Below are positions 18,921 to 27,422 of a DNA stretch of 64,000 nt, in pieces (the stretch's first letter is position 1; every line of letters starts with the position of its first letter). A program made the translations under genes and the position numbers. Source of the stretch: Arcicella aurantiaca (lineage in GTDB: Bacteria; Bacteroidota; Bacteroidia; Cytophagales; Spirosomataceae); NCBI RefSeq assembly GCF_003148625.1, contig NZ_QGGO01000002.1:89183-153182 (forward strand), in the 5' to 3' direction. The notes below the pieces were generated by a model. It was not told where the DNA came from. It did not search any database and saw nothing but the letters and a program-made list of their open reading frames with translations.

Positions 18921-19090
18921 GTAGAGACGTTGCCTGCAACGTCTCTTTTATTTTATCAAGAAAAGCAACGATTTTTGCAACATAATATCAAAAACGTTGC
19001 GGGGAACATAATACAAAGACGTTGCGGGGAACATAATACAAAGACGTTGCAGGCAACATAATACAAAAACGTTGCAGGCAACGTCTCTAC
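18921..19090. repeat. 170-bp repeat element with GTAGAGACGTTGC ends
   Basis: Begins GTAGAGACGTTGC and ends GCAACGTCTCTAC. The left end folds on itself (AGAGACGTTGC-CT-GCAACGTCTCT). Inside are four diverged direct copies of about 25 bp (ACGTTGC ... AACATAATACAAA). Its right end supplies the TAG stop codon of the downstream minus-strand gene. It could act as a terminator in both directions. Confidence 0.75.
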
Positions 19091-19791
19091 GAATATCTGT
19101 CATTTCTCCAAGGGTATGCCGTATTTGAATATCCTCTTTCCTCCCAAAAACCTAATTTATTTTTAGGCATAAATTCCAATCTTTTTATCCATTTCGAGCC
19201 TTTCCATGCGTACAATTGTGGCGTAATCATGCGTAAAGGACCTCCATGTTCTACTGCAAGTGGCTGACCGTCAACGGTATGACCTAATAATACATCAGGT
19301 TTTAAAGCTTCTTCCAAAGAAATATTAGTTGTATAAGTATCATAACCGTAACACATAATATGCGTAGCAGTTTCTTTAGGTTGTACCAATGCCGCCAAAT
19401 CAATCAAACTTACCCCTTTCCAAGCCATATCCAATTTCGACCAAGTTGTTACACAGTGAAAATCAGAAACATCTTCTGTTTGAGGCAAAGCCATGAAATC
19501 GTCCCAAGTTAAAATCACAGGATTTTCAACTTCTCCGTCAATAATTAAACGCCATTTATCCAAAGGAATTTTCGGTTGGTAACCCAAATCTAAAACAGGC
19601 CATTTAGTTGTCAACGTTTGCCCAACGGGTGTATTTGGCATTCCATGACGATTAATTTCTCCTTTTCCCTGCGGTTTTTCATCCGCCATGGAAGGGGTCA
19701 ACTTCATTTTTTCCTCAAATCGAGCCTTCAATTTCATGCGGGCTTCAATAATACGGTCGAGTTTATTATCTTGAATTTCTTCGTTTTCCAT
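19087..19791 (-). CDS. Sulfite oxidase-like molybdopterin oxidoreductase
   Basis: Molybdopterin-binding protein of the sulfite oxidase / YedY-like (MsrP-related) superfamily, 234 residues. The molybdenum-ligating cysteine is Cys113 in DFHCVTTWS. Downstream are GYDTYTTNISLEEAL, LAVEHGGPLRMI and YAWKGSKWIKRLEF, the usual substrate-pocket segments. There is no Tat or Sec signal peptide, so it fits the small cytoplasmic sulfite-oxidase-like subgroup; the substrate is unknown. The ATG is at 19789-19791. The C-terminal stop codon lies in the repeat element 18921-19090, so the last one or two codons may derive from that insertion. Confidence 0.88.
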   Translation of the reverse strand: MENEEIQDNKLDRIIEARMKLKARFEEKMKLTPSMADEKPQGKGEINRHGMPNTPVGQTLTTKWPVLDLGYQPKIPLDKWRLIIDGEVENPVILTWDDFMALPQTEDVSDFHCVTTWSKLDMAWKGVSLIDLAALVQPKETATHIMCYGYDTYTTNISLEEALKPDVLLGHTVDGQPLAVEHGGPLRMITPQLYAWKGSKWIKRLEFMPKNKLGFWEERGYSNTAYPWRNDRYS

Positions 19792-19861
19792 TTGTTGAAT
19801 ATTTAGTATCGTTCTAACGTAAAAAAATAAGAAAAGGTTTATAAAATCTATTCAATAACTC

Positions 19862-19894
19862 AAAGTAGTCGGCGTTTAAAACACTGACTACTTT
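19862..19894. repeat. Inverted repeat of the GTAGTC..GACTAC type
   Basis: AAAGTAGTC and GACTACTTT arms around GGCGTTTAAAACACT. Resembles the hairpin at 40213-40245, which also carries a GTCAGCGTTTT / AACGCTGAC core. Confidence 0.55.
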
Positions 19895-19916
19895 ACTGTT
19901 TCAAAATCACAAAAAA

Positions 19917-19943
19917 AGAGACAAAGCAATGTGCTTTGTCTCT
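19917..19943 (-). terminator. Terminator after asd
   Basis: AGAGACAAAGC-AATGT-GCTTTGTCTCT, a perfect 11-bp stem. On the minus strand it is followed by a run of seven T. Lies 28 bp beyond the asd stop codon. Confidence 0.88.
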
Positions 19944-19971
19944 TCATAAATAAATCAAACCTTATTAATCA

Positions 19972-20964
19972 CTAAATAAGACCGTTTTTAGCTAATGCTT
20001 CACAAATTTGTACTGCATTTGTAGCAGCTCCTTTACGTAAATTATCAGCTACAATCCACATATTTACGGTATTTGGTTGAGTTTCATCACGACGAATACG
20101 TCCTACAAAAACCTCATCTTTACCATGTGCATTGATTGGCATTGGATAAACAGCATTTTTAGGGTCATCTTGTAAAATTACACCTTCTTCTGCTGCTAAA
20201 ATGCTCTTAATTTCTTCTACATCAAAATCGTTTTCAAACTCAATATTTACTGATTCTGAGTGACCACCAATCGTAGGAATACGAACAGTTGTTGCAGTTA
20301 CTTGAATCGAGTCATCCATCATGATTTTTTTCGTTTCATTCACCATTTTCATTTCTTCTTTGGTATAACCGTTATCCAAGAATACGTCGATGTGTGGTAA
20401 AACGTTTAAGTCAATTTTGTGTGGATAAACCGCAGGAACGTCTGCACGTCCTTCACGTTCTGCAAAAAGTTGGTCAACCGCTGCTTTTCCTGTACCTGTT
20501 ACTGATTGGTACGTAGAAACAACAACACGTTTGATTTTGTATTTTTTATGTAATGGATTCATTACTACCACCATCTGAATCGTTGAACAGTTAGGGTTTG
20601 CAATGATTTTATCTTCTGATGTAAGTGTGTGAGCGTTGATTTCAGGAACAACCAATTTCTTAGTTGGGTCCATTCTCCAAGCTGATGAATTATCAACTAC
20701 TGTGATTCCCGCCTCTGCAAATTTTGGAGCTAAATTAAGAGAAGTACCTCCACCCGCTGAGAAAATTGCTACGTTAGGTTTCATCTTGATAGCATCGTCA
20801 AAACCTACTACGGTATATTGTTTACCCTTAAACTCAACCTGTTTACCCACTGAACGCTCAGAGGCAACTGGAATAAGTTCTGTTACAGGGAAATTACGTT
20901 CCGCTAATACTTTTAGGATTTCGCCACCGACCAAACCTGTGGCTCCGACTACTGCTACTTTCAT
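19972..20964 (-). CDS. asd: Aspartate-semialdehyde dehydrogenase
   Basis: NADPH-dependent reduction of aspartyl-4-phosphate to aspartate semialdehyde, the branch point of lysine, diaminopimelate, threonine and methionine synthesis; cytoplasmic. The 330-residue length is typical. The nucleotide-binding motif is VGATGLVGGEIL at the N-terminus and the catalytic cysteine is Cys126 in ANPNCSTIQM. Later motifs IPTIGGHSESVN and VGRIRRDE are present. The start is ATG at 20962-20964. Monocistronic with its own terminator (19917-19943). Confidence 0.97.
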   Translation of the reverse strand: MKVAVVGATGLVGGEILKVLAERNFPVTELIPVASERSVGKQVEFKGKQYTVVGFDDAIKMKPNVAIFSAGGGTSLNLAPKFAEAGITVVDNSSAWRMDPTKKLVVPEINAHTLTSEDKIIANPNCSTIQMVVVMNPLHKKYKIKRVVVSTYQSVTGTGKAAVDQLFAEREGRADVPAVYPHKIDLNVLPHIDVFLDNGYTKEEMKMVNETKKIMMDDSIQVTATTVRIPTIGGHSESVNIEFENDFDVEEIKSILAAEEGVILQDDPKNAVYPMPINAHGKDEVFVGRIRRDETQPNTVNMWIVADNLRKGAATNAVQICEALAKNGLI

Positions 20965-21095
20965 TGTAATTAATTGATTATTAAATGATTATATAAAATA
21001 CTTTAATTGAATTAGTTGTTAAACGTATGACAGATTTTCAACCTGTCAAGAGAAACTGATACCTATTTGACAATTTAGAAACCTGCTCTACATTA

Positions 21096-21593
21096 TCAAA
21101 AACTATGCACAAACCCCACTCCTACTATCGCTTGATTATCAAAAGATTTATCAAAAACCAAGCCTACTTTATTCTCTGCAATAATTTCGTTGTAACGTTT
21201 TATGGCTTTCCCTAAATGCTTTCCCGACTTAAAATTCAAATAACCTGAAATTAAAGCTGTTCCTCCAAAAACGCTCCAGTATATTCTATTCGATACTTTT
21301 TCACGATTCAGAACTGTATAAAGTGAAAAACCTGCCGTAAGTAAATTAAGCGTTTGAACTAACTTTCGTTGTTTTTTGAAAGTCAAAAACTCAACATTTA
21401 CTTCGGTATCTCTCGCCTGCAACAATGGAATTTGTAAGGCTAAAGGATTTTCAAGAGTTTGTCTATCATAGATAAATTTTGTACTCAAAAACTTATGTCT
21501 TACCTCAATAGGAAACAAACTTTTCCTATCAAGTTGACCATAAGATTTTGAGAAAACACCTATCAATAAAAAAAGTAATATTCTTGTTTTCAA
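21096..21593 (-). CDS. Small exported protein of unknown function
   Basis: 165 residues, not recognised. The start is TTG at 21591-21593: an in-frame stop lies five codons further upstream and the following residues form a good signal peptide (KTRILLFLLIGVFSKSYGQ), so no ATG is available. The mature protein is basic, with two weakly hydrophobic stretches near LLTAGFSLYTVL and YWSVFGGTALISGYL, ending VGVGFVHSF. It could be a periplasmic or outer-membrane-associated protein. It lies alone upstream of asd on the same strand, 131 bp away. Confidence 0.65.
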   Translation of the reverse strand: MKTRILLFLLIGVFSKSYGQLDRKSLFPIEVRHKFLSTKFIYDRQTLENPLALQIPLLQARDTEVNVEFLTFKKQRKLVQTLNLLTAGFSLYTVLNREKVSNRIYWSVFGGTALISGYLNFKSGKHLGKAIKRYNEIIAENKVGLVFDKSFDNQAIVGVGFVHSF

Positions 21594-21772
21594 GGCTTTA
21601 TCTATCTAACCACGAAAACAAATATTATTTGTCTATTTCGTGTTACAATTCTCATGAAAAAGTCCGCAAAATTACTCTATAAAATTGGAAGAGAAAAGGG
21701 AAATTAGAGATTAGCGTTTAGAGTTTAGAGACAAACAGCATAATCAATTGATTATCAAAACATTACGACATT

Positions 21773-22348
21773 TTAAAATTTGTAAAAATTTGAGTGGCTT
21801 ATACAAAAATCCATTTTTACATCAAATTTATTTACGTCTTCAATTTGTTCTATTGGTTCTTCGAGACAAATGCCAACTTTTAAGGTTTCGGGGCGACATT
21901 GGTTTAAAAATCTATCATAGAATCCTTTTCCATAACCCACTCTATTGCCTTGTTGGTCGAAAATGAGTAGCGGAATAATTACTAAGTCTATTTGATTGGG
22001 CTGAATTTCTGTTAAATTTTCTCCAGAAGGTTCTAAAATCCCCCAATGATTTTTAGTTAGATTTTCTTCGTCTAAAAGAAAATGTTGCATTTCAAAAGTA
22101 GAAGGAATAATTCGTGAAACTACCATTTTTATTTTAGCATAATTACGCTTCAATTCTTTGATTATCAAAAATGTATCTATTTCATTTTGCTTTTCAATCG
22201 GCAGAAAAATATGCAAATATTCTACCGATTCAAGATTTATTTCTTGAAAAAACAAGTCTTTAATTTCTTCGCTTTTTGATTTTACTTCTTCTGGAGAAAG
22301 CGTTTTTCGTTTTGCGAGATAATATTTTCGGAGAGAGGATTTATTCAT
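21773..22348 (-). CDS. 5-formyltetrahydrofolate cyclo-ligase
   Basis: ATP-dependent conversion of 5-formyl-THF to 5,10-methenyl-THF, a folate salvage step in the cytoplasm. 191 residues, standard length. The basic N-terminal signature is SSLRKYYLAKRKTLS, and the C-terminal ATP/substrate motif is RVGYGKGFYDRFL. The product is well supported. The start is ATG at 22346-22348; a double-hairpin repeat lies just upstream. Confidence 0.93.
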   Translation of the reverse strand: MNKSSLRKYYLAKRKTLSPEEVKSKSEEIKDLFFQEINLESVEYLHIFLPIEKQNEIDTFLIIKELKRNYAKIKMVVSRIIPSTFEMQHFLLDEENLTKNHWGILEPSGENLTEIQPNQIDLVIIPLLIFDQQGNRVGYGKGFYDRFLNQCRPETLKVGICLEEPIEQIEDVNKFDVKMDFCISHSNFYKF

Positions 22349-22357
22349 AGTTTACTT

Positions 22358-22399
22358 GAGCGTGGACGCTCAAATTTGTTCAAACGTTGGCGTTTGAAC
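22358..22399. repeat. Double-hairpin repeat, copy 2
   Basis: GAGCG-TGGA-CGCTC followed by GTTCAAACG-TTGG-CGTTTGAAC. Homologous over its 42 bp to the copy at 15433-15474, with compensating changes in the first stem. Confidence 0.75.
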
Positions 22400-22426
22400 A
22401 AGTGGTTATCAGCAGTAATAAAAATC

Positions 22427-22460
22427 AAAACGTACCACAATGAATATTATGGTACGTTTT
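22427..22460. terminator. Terminator downstream of the DUF4301 gene
   Basis: AAAACGTACCA and TGGTACGTTTT form a perfect 11-bp stem with A and T runs on either side, so it could act in either direction. On the minus strand it follows the DUF4301 gene at 22582. Confidence 0.7.
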
Positions 22461-22475
22461 GGAAAATAGGAACCT

Positions 22476-22499
22476 CCCGAAAGTTTAAAACTTTCGGGA
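22476..22499. terminator. Second hairpin between the DUF4301 and cyclo-ligase genes
   Basis: CCCGAAAGTTT-AA-AACTTTCGGG is a near-perfect palindrome without a strong T run. It may be a repeat rather than a terminator. Confidence 0.5.
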
Positions 22500-22581
22500 A
22501 ATTGAACAGTAAACTCCAAATTCTCATCTTTATTTTGAAAGTGCCAAAGAAGAAGTTTAGAATGGTAATCCTAACCCCTAA

Positions 22582-24054
22582 TTATTGATGTTCGTCTCTC
22601 AATAAATCATTTACCGTTTTAACAGGATTGAAAGTTATTAAAGGAACTTCGACAAAAATGGTATTCCAGTCAGCCATTGAGCCATTCCAAAGTCCTGGAA
22701 GTTCTTGTGCTTGAAGGTCTTTCCCATCTTTTGATTTTTGAGTAACGAATCCCGTTTTAGGGTCACGATATTTCAATAAATCGAATTTTTCGTTACGATA
22801 ATTCTTCATCGAACAAATTAAATCAACAGGATTAAAGTGCGTTGAGTTATTGAAAATTGCTTTTTGTGCAGCATCGTCCATATCAACTTGTGCTGATTCT
22901 ACAATTTGAAGTGATGTTGTTCCATCAGGATTTTTACACCAGAAAGGTCCTCCACCGGGTTCGCCTGTATTTTTCACAACACCACAAACACGTAACGGAC
23001 GATTGAGTTTTCTTTGGAAATACATTACTTTCTCATTATGATTGAAACCTTCGTAGCCAATTGGAGGCAACACACAAAGTTCTTTCTCGAAGAAATTTGA
23101 AAGTTCAAGTAAAAGTGGCTCAGAAGCCCATTCTTTCAGTTGATATTGGTAGTCAAAAATACGGTCTTGATATTTCAATAAAACACCTGCCAATGCTTTT
23201 TTATAAGCGTAAGTTGGTTGTTTAATGCGGTCTGGAACGACGTTATCAATATTTTTGATAAAGACAATATCCGCAGAAATATCATTTAAGTTTGCTAACA
23301 AAGCACCATGTCCTGCTGGGCGGAACAATAATGAACCATCTTTTTCACGGAATGGCGTATTGTCCATATTTACCGCAATGGTGTCGGTAGAACGGCGTTG
23401 TTCTGAAAATGAAATATCGTATTTTACACCGTAAGCTGCTTCATAATCTGGTACAACTTTGTTCAATAATTTCAAGAAACGGCTTAAATGCTCTGGAGAA
23501 ACCGTAAAGTGTAATTTCACCTTTCCGTTATTGTTCGCATAGTTTGCTCCTTCCACTAAATGTTCTTCTAAGGCTGTTCTTGAGCCATTTTCATATTTAT
23601 GGAATTTCAATAAGCCTTTTGGCAAAGTGCCATATTCTAAACCTTTTCGGGTAAGATAGTAGTCTGCAACGGTTGTATTATCAGCACCTTCAGGTACTAC
23701 TTTGTTCAAGTCGTCGGCAAAGGCGAAGTCTGATAATTTGTCAAAAAATTGGTCAGTTGATTTATCCGATTTTCCTTCTTCCAAGAAAGAAAACAAGGAT
23801 TTAAACATTCGTGTAGCAGCTCCAGAAGCAGGAACAAATTTCAAAGGAGTTAATTTTGCGACCTTACTTTCATACAAAGATTTCAATTCTGATAATTCTT
23901 CTTCTGATAATTGCGTTACGCCGTCATTTGGTGTAGCCGCTTTTTGTAATTGCATGAAAGGAAAGCCCTCTTTAAAATCATTGATTTGTTGGTAAACAGT
24001 CTCTAAATCAATTCCTAATTCATGAATTTGGGTGAAATCTTTTTCTAAAAACAT
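22582..24054 (-). CDS. DUF4301 family protein
   Basis: Cytoplasmic protein of 490 residues matching DUF4301, a family found mainly in Bacteroidota and of unknown biochemical role. Visible motifs include FVPASGAATRMFKSL near residue 80, LLFRPAGHGALLANLN near 245, and VCGVVKNTGEPGGGPFWC near 350. The phosphosugar-like glycine-rich patterns recall nucleotidyltransferases, but that is a guess. No signal peptide. The ATG is at 24052-24054. It has its own terminator and is separated from the SIMPL gene by another. Confidence 0.85.
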   Translation of the reverse strand: MFLEKDFTQIHELGIDLETVYQQINDFKEGFPFMQLQKAATPNDGVTQLSEEELSELKSLYESKVAKLTPLKFVPASGAATRMFKSLFSFLEEGKSDKSTDQFFDKLSDFAFADDLNKVVPEGADNTTVADYYLTRKGLEYGTLPKGLLKFHKYENGSRTALEEHLVEGANYANNNGKVKLHFTVSPEHLSRFLKLLNKVVPDYEAAYGVKYDISFSEQRRSTDTIAVNMDNTPFREKDGSLLFRPAGHGALLANLNDISADIVFIKNIDNVVPDRIKQPTYAYKKALAGVLLKYQDRIFDYQYQLKEWASEPLLLELSNFFEKELCVLPPIGYEGFNHNEKVMYFQRKLNRPLRVCGVVKNTGEPGGGPFWCKNPDGTTSLQIVESAQVDMDDAAQKAIFNNSTHFNPVDLICSMKNYRNEKFDLLKYRDPKTGFVTQKSKDGKDLQAQELPGLWNGSMADWNTIFVEVPLITFNPVKTVNDLLRDEHQ

Positions 24055-24092
24055 AGTCTTGGGTTGAAATCTAATAAGGTAATAAATAAAAA

Positions 24093-24117
24093 TAGCACGA
24101 CTCTTGGAATCGTGCTA
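24093..24117 (-). terminator. Terminator after the SIMPL gene
   Basis: TAGCACGA and TCGTGCTA form an 8-bp stem around CTCTTGGAA, followed on the minus strand by a TTTTTATTTATT stretch. Confidence 0.75.
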
Positions 24118-24199
24118 CTAAGATAATATTATTTTGGAGTTTATGAGTTTTTGAGTTGAAAGTTTATGAGAGAACTATCACCTTAAACTTAGAAAGTCT

Positions 24200-24931
24200 C
24201 TACTTAATCCTAAAAACTGCTTTGATTTCGTAACGAACTTTAATTTTTTGTACGTCAATCGTACTTTCAGGCATTGCATCGGCAGCCATTTCCATTTTGG
24301 CACTACGCATCATCATGTTTGAATACGCAACGGGTTGAGGGCTATATCCATTGTCAATTTCGATAATCTCGATGGCTTCTCCCAATTGTTCGCCTATGCC
24401 TTCCAAAAGATATTTGGCTTTTTCTTTCGCTGCTTGCAAAGCCTTAATTTTGATGTCACGACGAAGTTGCTCTATTTTAGAAAATTCATAGCGGTCGATA
24501 TTAATACCAGCTACGCCTTTTTCTTCAACTTTAGAAACGATACCGTCTATTTTATATAGATTTGGTACTTTCAAGATATAGTTTTTAGTTTCTAAAAAGG
24601 TTGTTGGTTTCTTTTTGCCCCACCATTCACGATACCCATTGATTGCTCCGATAGTAAAGTTTTCTTTCGGAATGCCAGCTTCTTCTACGGCTTTTTGGAG
24701 TTGTTTTTCCAAAACCATAATATCCACTTTATTCTTGTTGTCTTTCTCCTTGAAATATTCACGTAGAGAAATACTCACAAAGATTTCATCTGGCAGAACT
24801 TCCTGTTCGGCACTGCCATTCACTTCGATTTTTTTAACGAGCGGTTTTTCCATTGTTTGTTGTGCATTGCCCACAAAAGCTGTTGCGAGCATTAAAGTAC
24901 TAATTGCAAGAGTTTTTATTAATCTGTTCAT
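24200..24931 (-). CDS. SIMPL domain (DUF541) exported protein
   Basis: 243 residues with a cleavable signal peptide (ALSTLML-type core, ending VGNAQQ) and a SIMPL/DUF541 domain beginning VKKIEVNGSAEQEVLPDEIFVSISL. Members are periplasmic or outer-membrane-linked proteins of poorly defined function, some related to oxidative-stress protection or kinase signalling. The helical part KIKALQAAKEKAKYLLEGIG and the tail KVRYEIKAVFRIK are typical. Start ATG 24929-24931. It lies 73 bp downstream of hpt on the same strand, so cotranscription with hpt is possible. Confidence 0.85.
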   Translation of the reverse strand: MNRLIKTLAISTLMLATAFVGNAQQTMEKPLVKKIEVNGSAEQEVLPDEIFVSISLREYFKEKDNKNKVDIMVLEKQLQKAVEEAGIPKENFTIGAINGYREWWGKKKPTTFLETKNYILKVPNLYKIDGIVSKVEEKGVAGINIDRYEFSKIEQLRRDIKIKALQAAKEKAKYLLEGIGEQLGEAIEIIEIDNGYSPQPVAYSNMMMRSAKMEMAADAMPESTIDVQKIKVRYEIKAVFRIK

Positions 24932-25004
24932 TGTATTGGTTTGTTTGGTTTTCTGTTTAACGAGGCTTTTTTGTAGAAATTATCTATTAACAAAACATTA
25001 ACGT

Positions 25005-25547
25005 TTAGGCGGGACAGAGGACATACAAATCCGATAAATTTCTGCCTAATCCGTCATAATCTAATCCGTAGCCTAACACAAATTTATTCTCAATTTCAAA
25101 ACCTACGTATTCAACTTCAAGGGGTTGTTTTAAAGCTTCTGGTTTTTGAAAAAGAGTTACTACCGACAATGAGGCAGGATTTTGAGCCATTAATTGTTGC
25201 TTAATTTCAATCATGGTTAAACCTGTATCCACGATGTCTTCAACCACCACAATATCTCTTCCTTCGATATTTTCTAACAATCCCAAGATTTGATGCACCT
25301 TCCCCGACGATTCTGTGGCTTGATAAGACGACACTCTCAAAAAAGTAATTTCACAGGACACGCTGATAGATTTCATCAATTCGGCAGCAAACATAAATGA
25401 GCCATTAAGAATAGCTAAGAAAAGTGGACGTTTGCCTTCATAATCTTGATTGATACTCGATGCTAAGGCAGCGATACGATTTTCGATAACGGATTTTTCA
25501 ATAAAAACTTCAAAATGTTTATCGTGTACTTGAATAGTTGGTTTCAT
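25005..25547 (-). CDS. hpt: Hypoxanthine phosphoribosyltransferase
   Basis: Purine salvage enzyme converting hypoxanthine or guanine with PRPP to IMP or GMP. 180 residues. The PRPP-binding loop is VVVEDIVDTGLTM near residues 100-112. LNGSFMFAAELMKS holds the pyrophosphate loop, and the FVLGYGLDYDGLGRNLSDLY tail is diagnostic for HPRT. Start ATG at 25545-25547, with a promoter-like sequence immediately upstream. The symbol hpt is used by family. Confidence 0.95.
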   Translation of the reverse strand: MKPTIQVHDKHFEVFIEKSVIENRIAALASSINQDYEGKRPLFLAILNGSFMFAAELMKSISVSCEITFLRVSSYQATESSGKVHQILGLLENIEGRDIVVVEDIVDTGLTMIEIKQQLMAQNPASLSVVTLFQKPEALKQPLEVEYVGFEIENKFVLGYGLDYDGLGRNLSDLYVLCPA

Positions 25548-25567
25548 AAATGTTGATTCAGTTTTAA

Positions 25568-25597
25568 CAAAAATAAGGAATAGGCTTTGGCTAAAAA
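25568..25597 (-). promoter_or_regulatory. Candidate promoter of hpt
   Basis: On the minus strand: TTTT, 18 nt, TATTTTTG (a TAnnTTTG-type -7 box). The start would be near 25561, about 14 nt before the hpt ATG. Confidence 0.45.
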
Positions 25598-25706
25598 AAT
25601 CTTTAACAGTGAAGCAATTGATTTACCCATTTATCAACTGAAACAAACCGAAACATTGAGAGTCTCGTATATTGATTTGAACATTAAACCTTAAAAGATT
25701 TTATAT

Positions 25707-27224
25707 ATGAAATCAACGAAATTCACCTTATTGATGGTTGCCTCCACTTTTGTTGTAGGCTCTATTGTATCATCTTGTAAAAAAGACGATTCTGTTGTTA
25801 CACCTGCTAAACCAGATGTAACTTTTTATGCTCTCGCTGACGGCAAACAATTACTAAAAATAAATGCCATGAATTCTGAAATGGCAACGGCAACAACGCC
25901 CATTACTGGCTTGATGACCAATGATGCTTTGACTGCCATAGATTTTCGTCCTGCTACGGGAGAATTATATGGCGTAAGTTCTCAGAATCGTTTGTATGTT
26001 ATCAATCAAGAAACAGGAATGGCAAGAGTTATTGGTACAGCAGCACTTAATCCAACCATTAGCGGAACTGCCGTAGGGCTTGACTTTAACCCAACCGTTG
26101 ATAGAATTAGATTGGTAACTAATACAGGACAAAATTTGCGTTTGCATCCAGAAACAGGAGCAGTTGCGGCAACTGATGGAGCAATTAATGGAGGTACTAC
26201 TCCAACGATTGAATCAGTAGCTTATACCAATAACGTAGCAGGTGCAACCACAACTATTTTGTACGACATTGACCCAAAATCTGATAAACTTTACAAACAA
26301 GACCCACCCAATAACGGTACATTGGTAGAAGTTGGAGCATTGGGCGTAGATGTAACCATGTCAGCAGGTTTTGATATTAATCCTGCGGGAGACGTTGCTC
26401 TTACTGCCGTAATGGTTGCTGGGAAATGGGAGTTGCATCAAGTAGATTTAACAACGGGCAAATTAACGAAATTGGGTAATTTACCAACTGGAAACATTAC
26501 AGGCTTGGCAATTCCAACATCACCTGTGGCTTATGCGATTGATGAAACTAACAATTTATTGATTTTCAATCCCATGAATATTGGTACACCTGTTAGCAAA
26601 ACCATCACAGGTTTACAAACGGGCGAAATGATTTTAGGCATAGATTTCCGTCCTACAACAGGTCAATTATACGGTTTAGGAAGTACAAGTCGCCTTTATG
26701 TTCTTAACACATCTTCAGGAGCGGCAACAGTAGTAGGCACTGCCCCATTTGCAACTTTATTATCAGGTACTTCTTTCGGTTTTGACTTTAACCCCACCGT
26801 TGACAGAATTCGTTGTATTAGTGGTTCTGGACAAAATCTTCGTTTACACCCTGAAACAGGAGCAATTGCTGCGGTTGATGGAGCGTTAAATCCGGGAACG
26901 CCAAACATTGCAGCATCGGCTTATACGAACAATTTTGCGGGAGCAACGACAACAGTCTTGTTCAATATAGATGCCACAACCGACAAATTAACCAAACAAG
27001 ACCCACCCAATAACGGTACGCAAGTAGAAGTTGGAGCATTGGGAATTAACGTTGAAACCGCAGGAGGATTTGATATTACAAGTCGTGGCGGAGTGGCTTA
27101 CGCAGCCCTAAAAGTTGGAAACACTTCATCAATATATACAATCAATCTTACTTCTGGTGCAGCTACCAAATTAGCAGATTTACCAAGTTCAGTAAGAGCT
27201 TTTACAGTAGGAACAGGTTTTTAG
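25707..27224 (+). CDS. DUF4394 lipoprotein with duplicated domain
   Basis: Predicted surface or periplasmic lipoprotein of 505 residues: signal peptide and lipobox SSCKK (Cys about 24), then two successive DUF4394 copies. Each copy contains AIDFRPATGELYG or GIDFRPTTGQLYG, DFNPTVDRIR, GQNLRLHPETGA and KQDPPNNGT. The copies are about 230 residues apart, giving a beta-propeller-like repeated structure (inference). No known ligand or enzyme activity. Gene is monocistronic with a strong terminator. Confidence 0.88.
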   Translation: MKSTKFTLLMVASTFVVGSIVSSCKKDDSVVTPAKPDVTFYALADGKQLLKINAMNSEMATATTPITGLMTNDALTAIDFRPATGELYGVSSQNRLYVINQETGMARVIGTAALNPTISGTAVGLDFNPTVDRIRLVTNTGQNLRLHPETGAVAATDGAINGGTTPTIESVAYTNNVAGATTTILYDIDPKSDKLYKQDPPNNGTLVEVGALGVDVTMSAGFDINPAGDVALTAVMVAGKWELHQVDLTTGKLTKLGNLPTGNITGLAIPTSPVAYAIDETNNLLIFNPMNIGTPVSKTITGLQTGEMILGIDFRPTTGQLYGLGSTSRLYVLNTSSGAATVVGTAPFATLLSGTSFGFDFNPTVDRIRCISGSGQNLRLHPETGAIAAVDGALNPGTPNIAASAYTNNFAGATTTVLFNIDATTDKLTKQDPPNNGTQVEVGALGINVETAGGFDITSRGGVAYAALKVGNTSSIYTINLTSGAATKLADLPSSVRAFTVGTGF

Positions 27225-27246
27225 TAAGTAAAATCAAAATTCGAGA

Positions 27247-27278
27247 AAAGTCCCAAGGTAATTTATCTTGGGACTTTT
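27247..27278 (+). terminator. Terminator after the DUF4394 gene
   Basis: AAAGTCCCAAG-GTAATTTAT-CTTGGGACTTT followed by T residues; a classical intrinsic terminator 22 bp past the stop. Confidence 0.88.
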
Positions 27279-27371
27279 TCATTTTAGCGAAATTGTATTT
27301 ATCAAAACAACGTCATTGATTAATTAAGGTCAAATGAATGTAGTGATTTTTTAAGTATCTTATTCCGATAC

Positions 27372-27399
27372 TTTTTACCGTCGCTTTTCGTTAATTTTG
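27372..27399 (+). promoter_or_regulatory. Candidate promoter of the TPR-protein gene
   Basis: A TAATTTTG -7 box at 27392-27399 ends 23 nt before the start codon. The -33 region is only TTTTT with a 15-nt gap, shorter than consensus, so support is moderate. Confidence 0.4.
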
Positions 27400-27422
27400 C
27401 ACAAAAAGAATGAAACTCTGAC

